Of a DNA stretch of 15,418 bases, positions 14,647-15,418 are shown piece by piece. Source of the stretch: DAOTXL01 sp034434895 (lineage in GTDB: Bacteria; Chloroflexota; Anaerolineae; JAAYZQ01); NCBI GenBank assembly GCA_034434895.1, contig DAOTYI010000079.1:1-15418 (forward strand), read 5' to 3'. Made by a program: the position numbers and the translations under genes. Within the stretch, counting starts at the first letter, position 1; each line of letters opens with the position of its first letter. Below the pieces are notes generated by a model. The model ran no database searches. It was not told where the DNA came from and saw only the letters and a program-made list of their open reading frames with translations.

Positions 14647-14675
14647 TTGGCAGCGTTCAAACCGCATGATAAGAT
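14647..14675 (+). promoter_or_regulatory. Candidate divergent promoter for the nucleotidyltransferase gene
   Basis: On the plus strand there is TTGGCA (14647-14652), a 17-bp spacer, and TAAGAT (14670-14675). The expected start is near 14682, about 43 nt before ATG 14725. Its -35 box is separated by a single base from the -35 box of the minus-strand operon promoter. Confidence 0.5.
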
Positions 14676-14724
14676 TGGGGCCGGGAAAGGCGGTCAGAGG
14701 TGGCAGGCCGCCCAGGATGAGGAT

Positions 14725-15096
14725 ATGGCCACAGGACAAACAGCCAGGCAATATCATGAGGAGCGTCAAGCCCGCCGCCGGGAACGCCGGGAAGAGGAGC
14801 GGAGGCGATGGCTCCAACGGGTGCGCGGAGCCGTGCCCGAAGTCGCTCGACGGCATGCCGGCGTGAGGCGGGTCTATCTCTTTGGCTCCCTCACCCAGCC
14901 GGGCCGTTTCCGAGCCGATTCCGACATTGACGTGGCCGTCGAATGCGACTCACCCGAAGCGGAAAGCGCTTTCTGGCGGGAACTGGAACATACCGTGGGG
15001 CGTGAGGTGAATGTGCGTGTTTGGGGTGAGGTCGCCGGGTTCATGAGTGGATGGGAGGAAATATATGGACGAGAAAGTTCTTCTCCTGGAACGTAG
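14725..15096 (+). CDS. Minimal nucleotidyltransferase (MNT type)
   Basis: Small nucleotidyltransferase-fold protein, 123 aa. It has a charged, probably helical N terminus (about 8-35, rich in R and E) and the core signature YLFGS (51-55) followed by ADSDIDVAVE (64-73), giving the GS motif and catalytic Asp67 and Asp69. The usual third acidic residue in the following strand reads N96 in REVNVRVW, which may weaken catalysis. In this family such proteins often pair with an adjacent HEPN protein (MntA-HepT modules, where the MNT protein AMPylates the HEPN toxin). Here the following gene looks broken. ATG 14725 is preferred: AGGA lies 7 nt upstream and the candidate promoter lies before it. A TTG at 14647 in the same frame would overlap that promoter. 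It is the only plus-strand gene here. The family is well supported; activity is uncertain. Confidence 0.8.
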   Translation: MATGQTARQYHEERQARRRERREEERRRWLQRVRGAVPEVARRHAGVRRVYLFGSLTQPGRFRADSDIDVAVECDSPEAESAFWRELEHTVGREVNVRVWGEVAGFMSGWEEIYGRESSSPGT

Positions 15097-15206
15097 CATC
15101 CGTCGGGATATTGGGGTTGGTCCTGGATAAAGTGCTGGTTCTGCAAAAGGTTTACCCCACTCTGCTGAAGCGGTTTATCGCTTTCCTGCGAACGCTGGCC
15201 GGATGA
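15065..15206 (+). pseudogene. Collapsed HEPN-partner remnant next to the MNT gene (tentative)
   Basis: ATG 15065 lies inside the end of the nucleotidyltransferase gene and has a strong GGGAGGA 6 nt upstream, as expected for a coupled partner gene. The frame gives only MDEKVLLLERSIRRDIGVGPG before a TAA at 15128. From 15123 another frame reads LDKVLVLQKVYPTLLKRF and on to IAFLRTLAG, ending in TGA at 15204-15206, which looks to me like the last helix of HEPN/DUF86 proteins. The two pieces together suggest a normal N terminus and C terminus with the middle, including the RxxxxH active site, deleted. A real 21-aa peptide, or no gene at all, remain possible. Confidence 0.4.
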
Positions 15207-15263
15207 TTGGCCTGGATGGGTGTCTGAACAGGGGCCAACCTGTTGTGAACCATCCCAATTCGT

Positions 15264-15359
15264 AACTACTCAGGCAGGCGACTTGTTAACCACAAAGGAC
15301 ACGAAGAATACAAAAGAAAACCTTGGTGTCCTTCTAAAAAGAGCTATGTCTGAGTAGCT
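15264..15359. repeat. Second AAAGGACACGAAG-type inverted-repeat element
   Basis: AACTACTCAGGCA (15264-15276) pairs with 15347-15359 at 11 of 13 positions. A nested pair AAGGACACGAAG (15295-15306) and CTTGGTGTCCTT (15322-15333) matches at 11 of 12. The organisation (outer arms, then ACCACAAAGGACACGAAG-like inner arms, AT-rich centre) mirrors the element at 11784-11902. It carries no gene. The stretch between the gene remnant and this element (15207-15263) shows nothing I can assign. Confidence 0.6.
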
Positions 15360-15376
15360 CGACAATGTTAGATTTG

Positions 15377-15418
15377 ACCTCACCCCTACCCCTGGCCCCC
15401 TTCCCCTCTCCGCCGCGG
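15377..15418. repeat. Start of a C-rich CCTCACCCC-type intergenic repeat, cut by window edge
   Basis: The last 42 bases are pyrimidine-rich with the pattern CCTCACCCCTACCCCTGGCC and a later CCCTTCCCCTCTCC. This resembles a common family of dispersed intergenic repeats. The window ends inside it, so structure and length cannot be judged. Confidence 0.35.

Overview
The window is a GC-rich bacterial chromosome segment. Nearly every gene lies on the minus strand; one small gene lies on the plus strand near the right end. The mix of a CUT1 sugar ABC transporter, soluble GAF-type histidine kinases, a UbiA-type prenyltransferase and AAAGGACACGAAG-type dispersed intergenic repeats would fit a Chloroflexota (Anaerolineae-like) organism. 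This is an impression from gene content, not a phylogenetic result.

Reading in the direction of transcription (right to left) there are four blocks. (1) 14.65-15.42 kb: a plus-strand minimal nucleotidyltransferase (MNT type) followed by what looks like a collapsed partner gene, then two repeat-like stretches. (2) 14.65-5.61 kb: one long, tightly packed candidate operon. It starts at a consensus sigma70 promoter (TTGACA-17-TATAAT) and ends at a clear Rho-independent terminator behind a thiolase gene. Its first four genes match, family by family, the WbpD/WbpE/WbpB/WbpA route that turns UDP-GlcNAc into UDP-GlcNAc(3NAc)A, a diacetamido-uronic acid used in surface polysaccharides. They are followed 18 bp later by a soluble GAF-GAF histidine kinase, then an overlapping REC-GAF-histidine kinase, then the thiolase. 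(3) 5.60-1.08 kb: a LacI-family regulator with a near-consensus promoter, a cluster of operator-like half-sites at its start, a lipoprotein sugar-binding protein, and two permeases coupled by an ATGA overlap. No ATPase gene is present. (4) 0.85 kb to the left edge: a separately promoted UbiA-family prenyltransferase cut by the window edge.

Blocks 2 and 3 are separated by a terminator and promoter packed into about 60 bp. Block 2 couples nucleotide-sugar synthesis to a possible two-kinase phosphorelay without a visible DNA-binding output. Block 3 is an ordinary sugar-uptake operon with probable autoregulation. Noncoding structure worth attention includes a perfect 15-bp hairpin between the binding protein and permease genes, an inverted-repeat element inside the polysaccharide operon whose arm overlaps a stop codon, a related-looking element at the right end, and two divergent promoters whose -35 boxes are one base apart.

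All family assignments are from reading translated sequence and remembered motifs; no database search was run.
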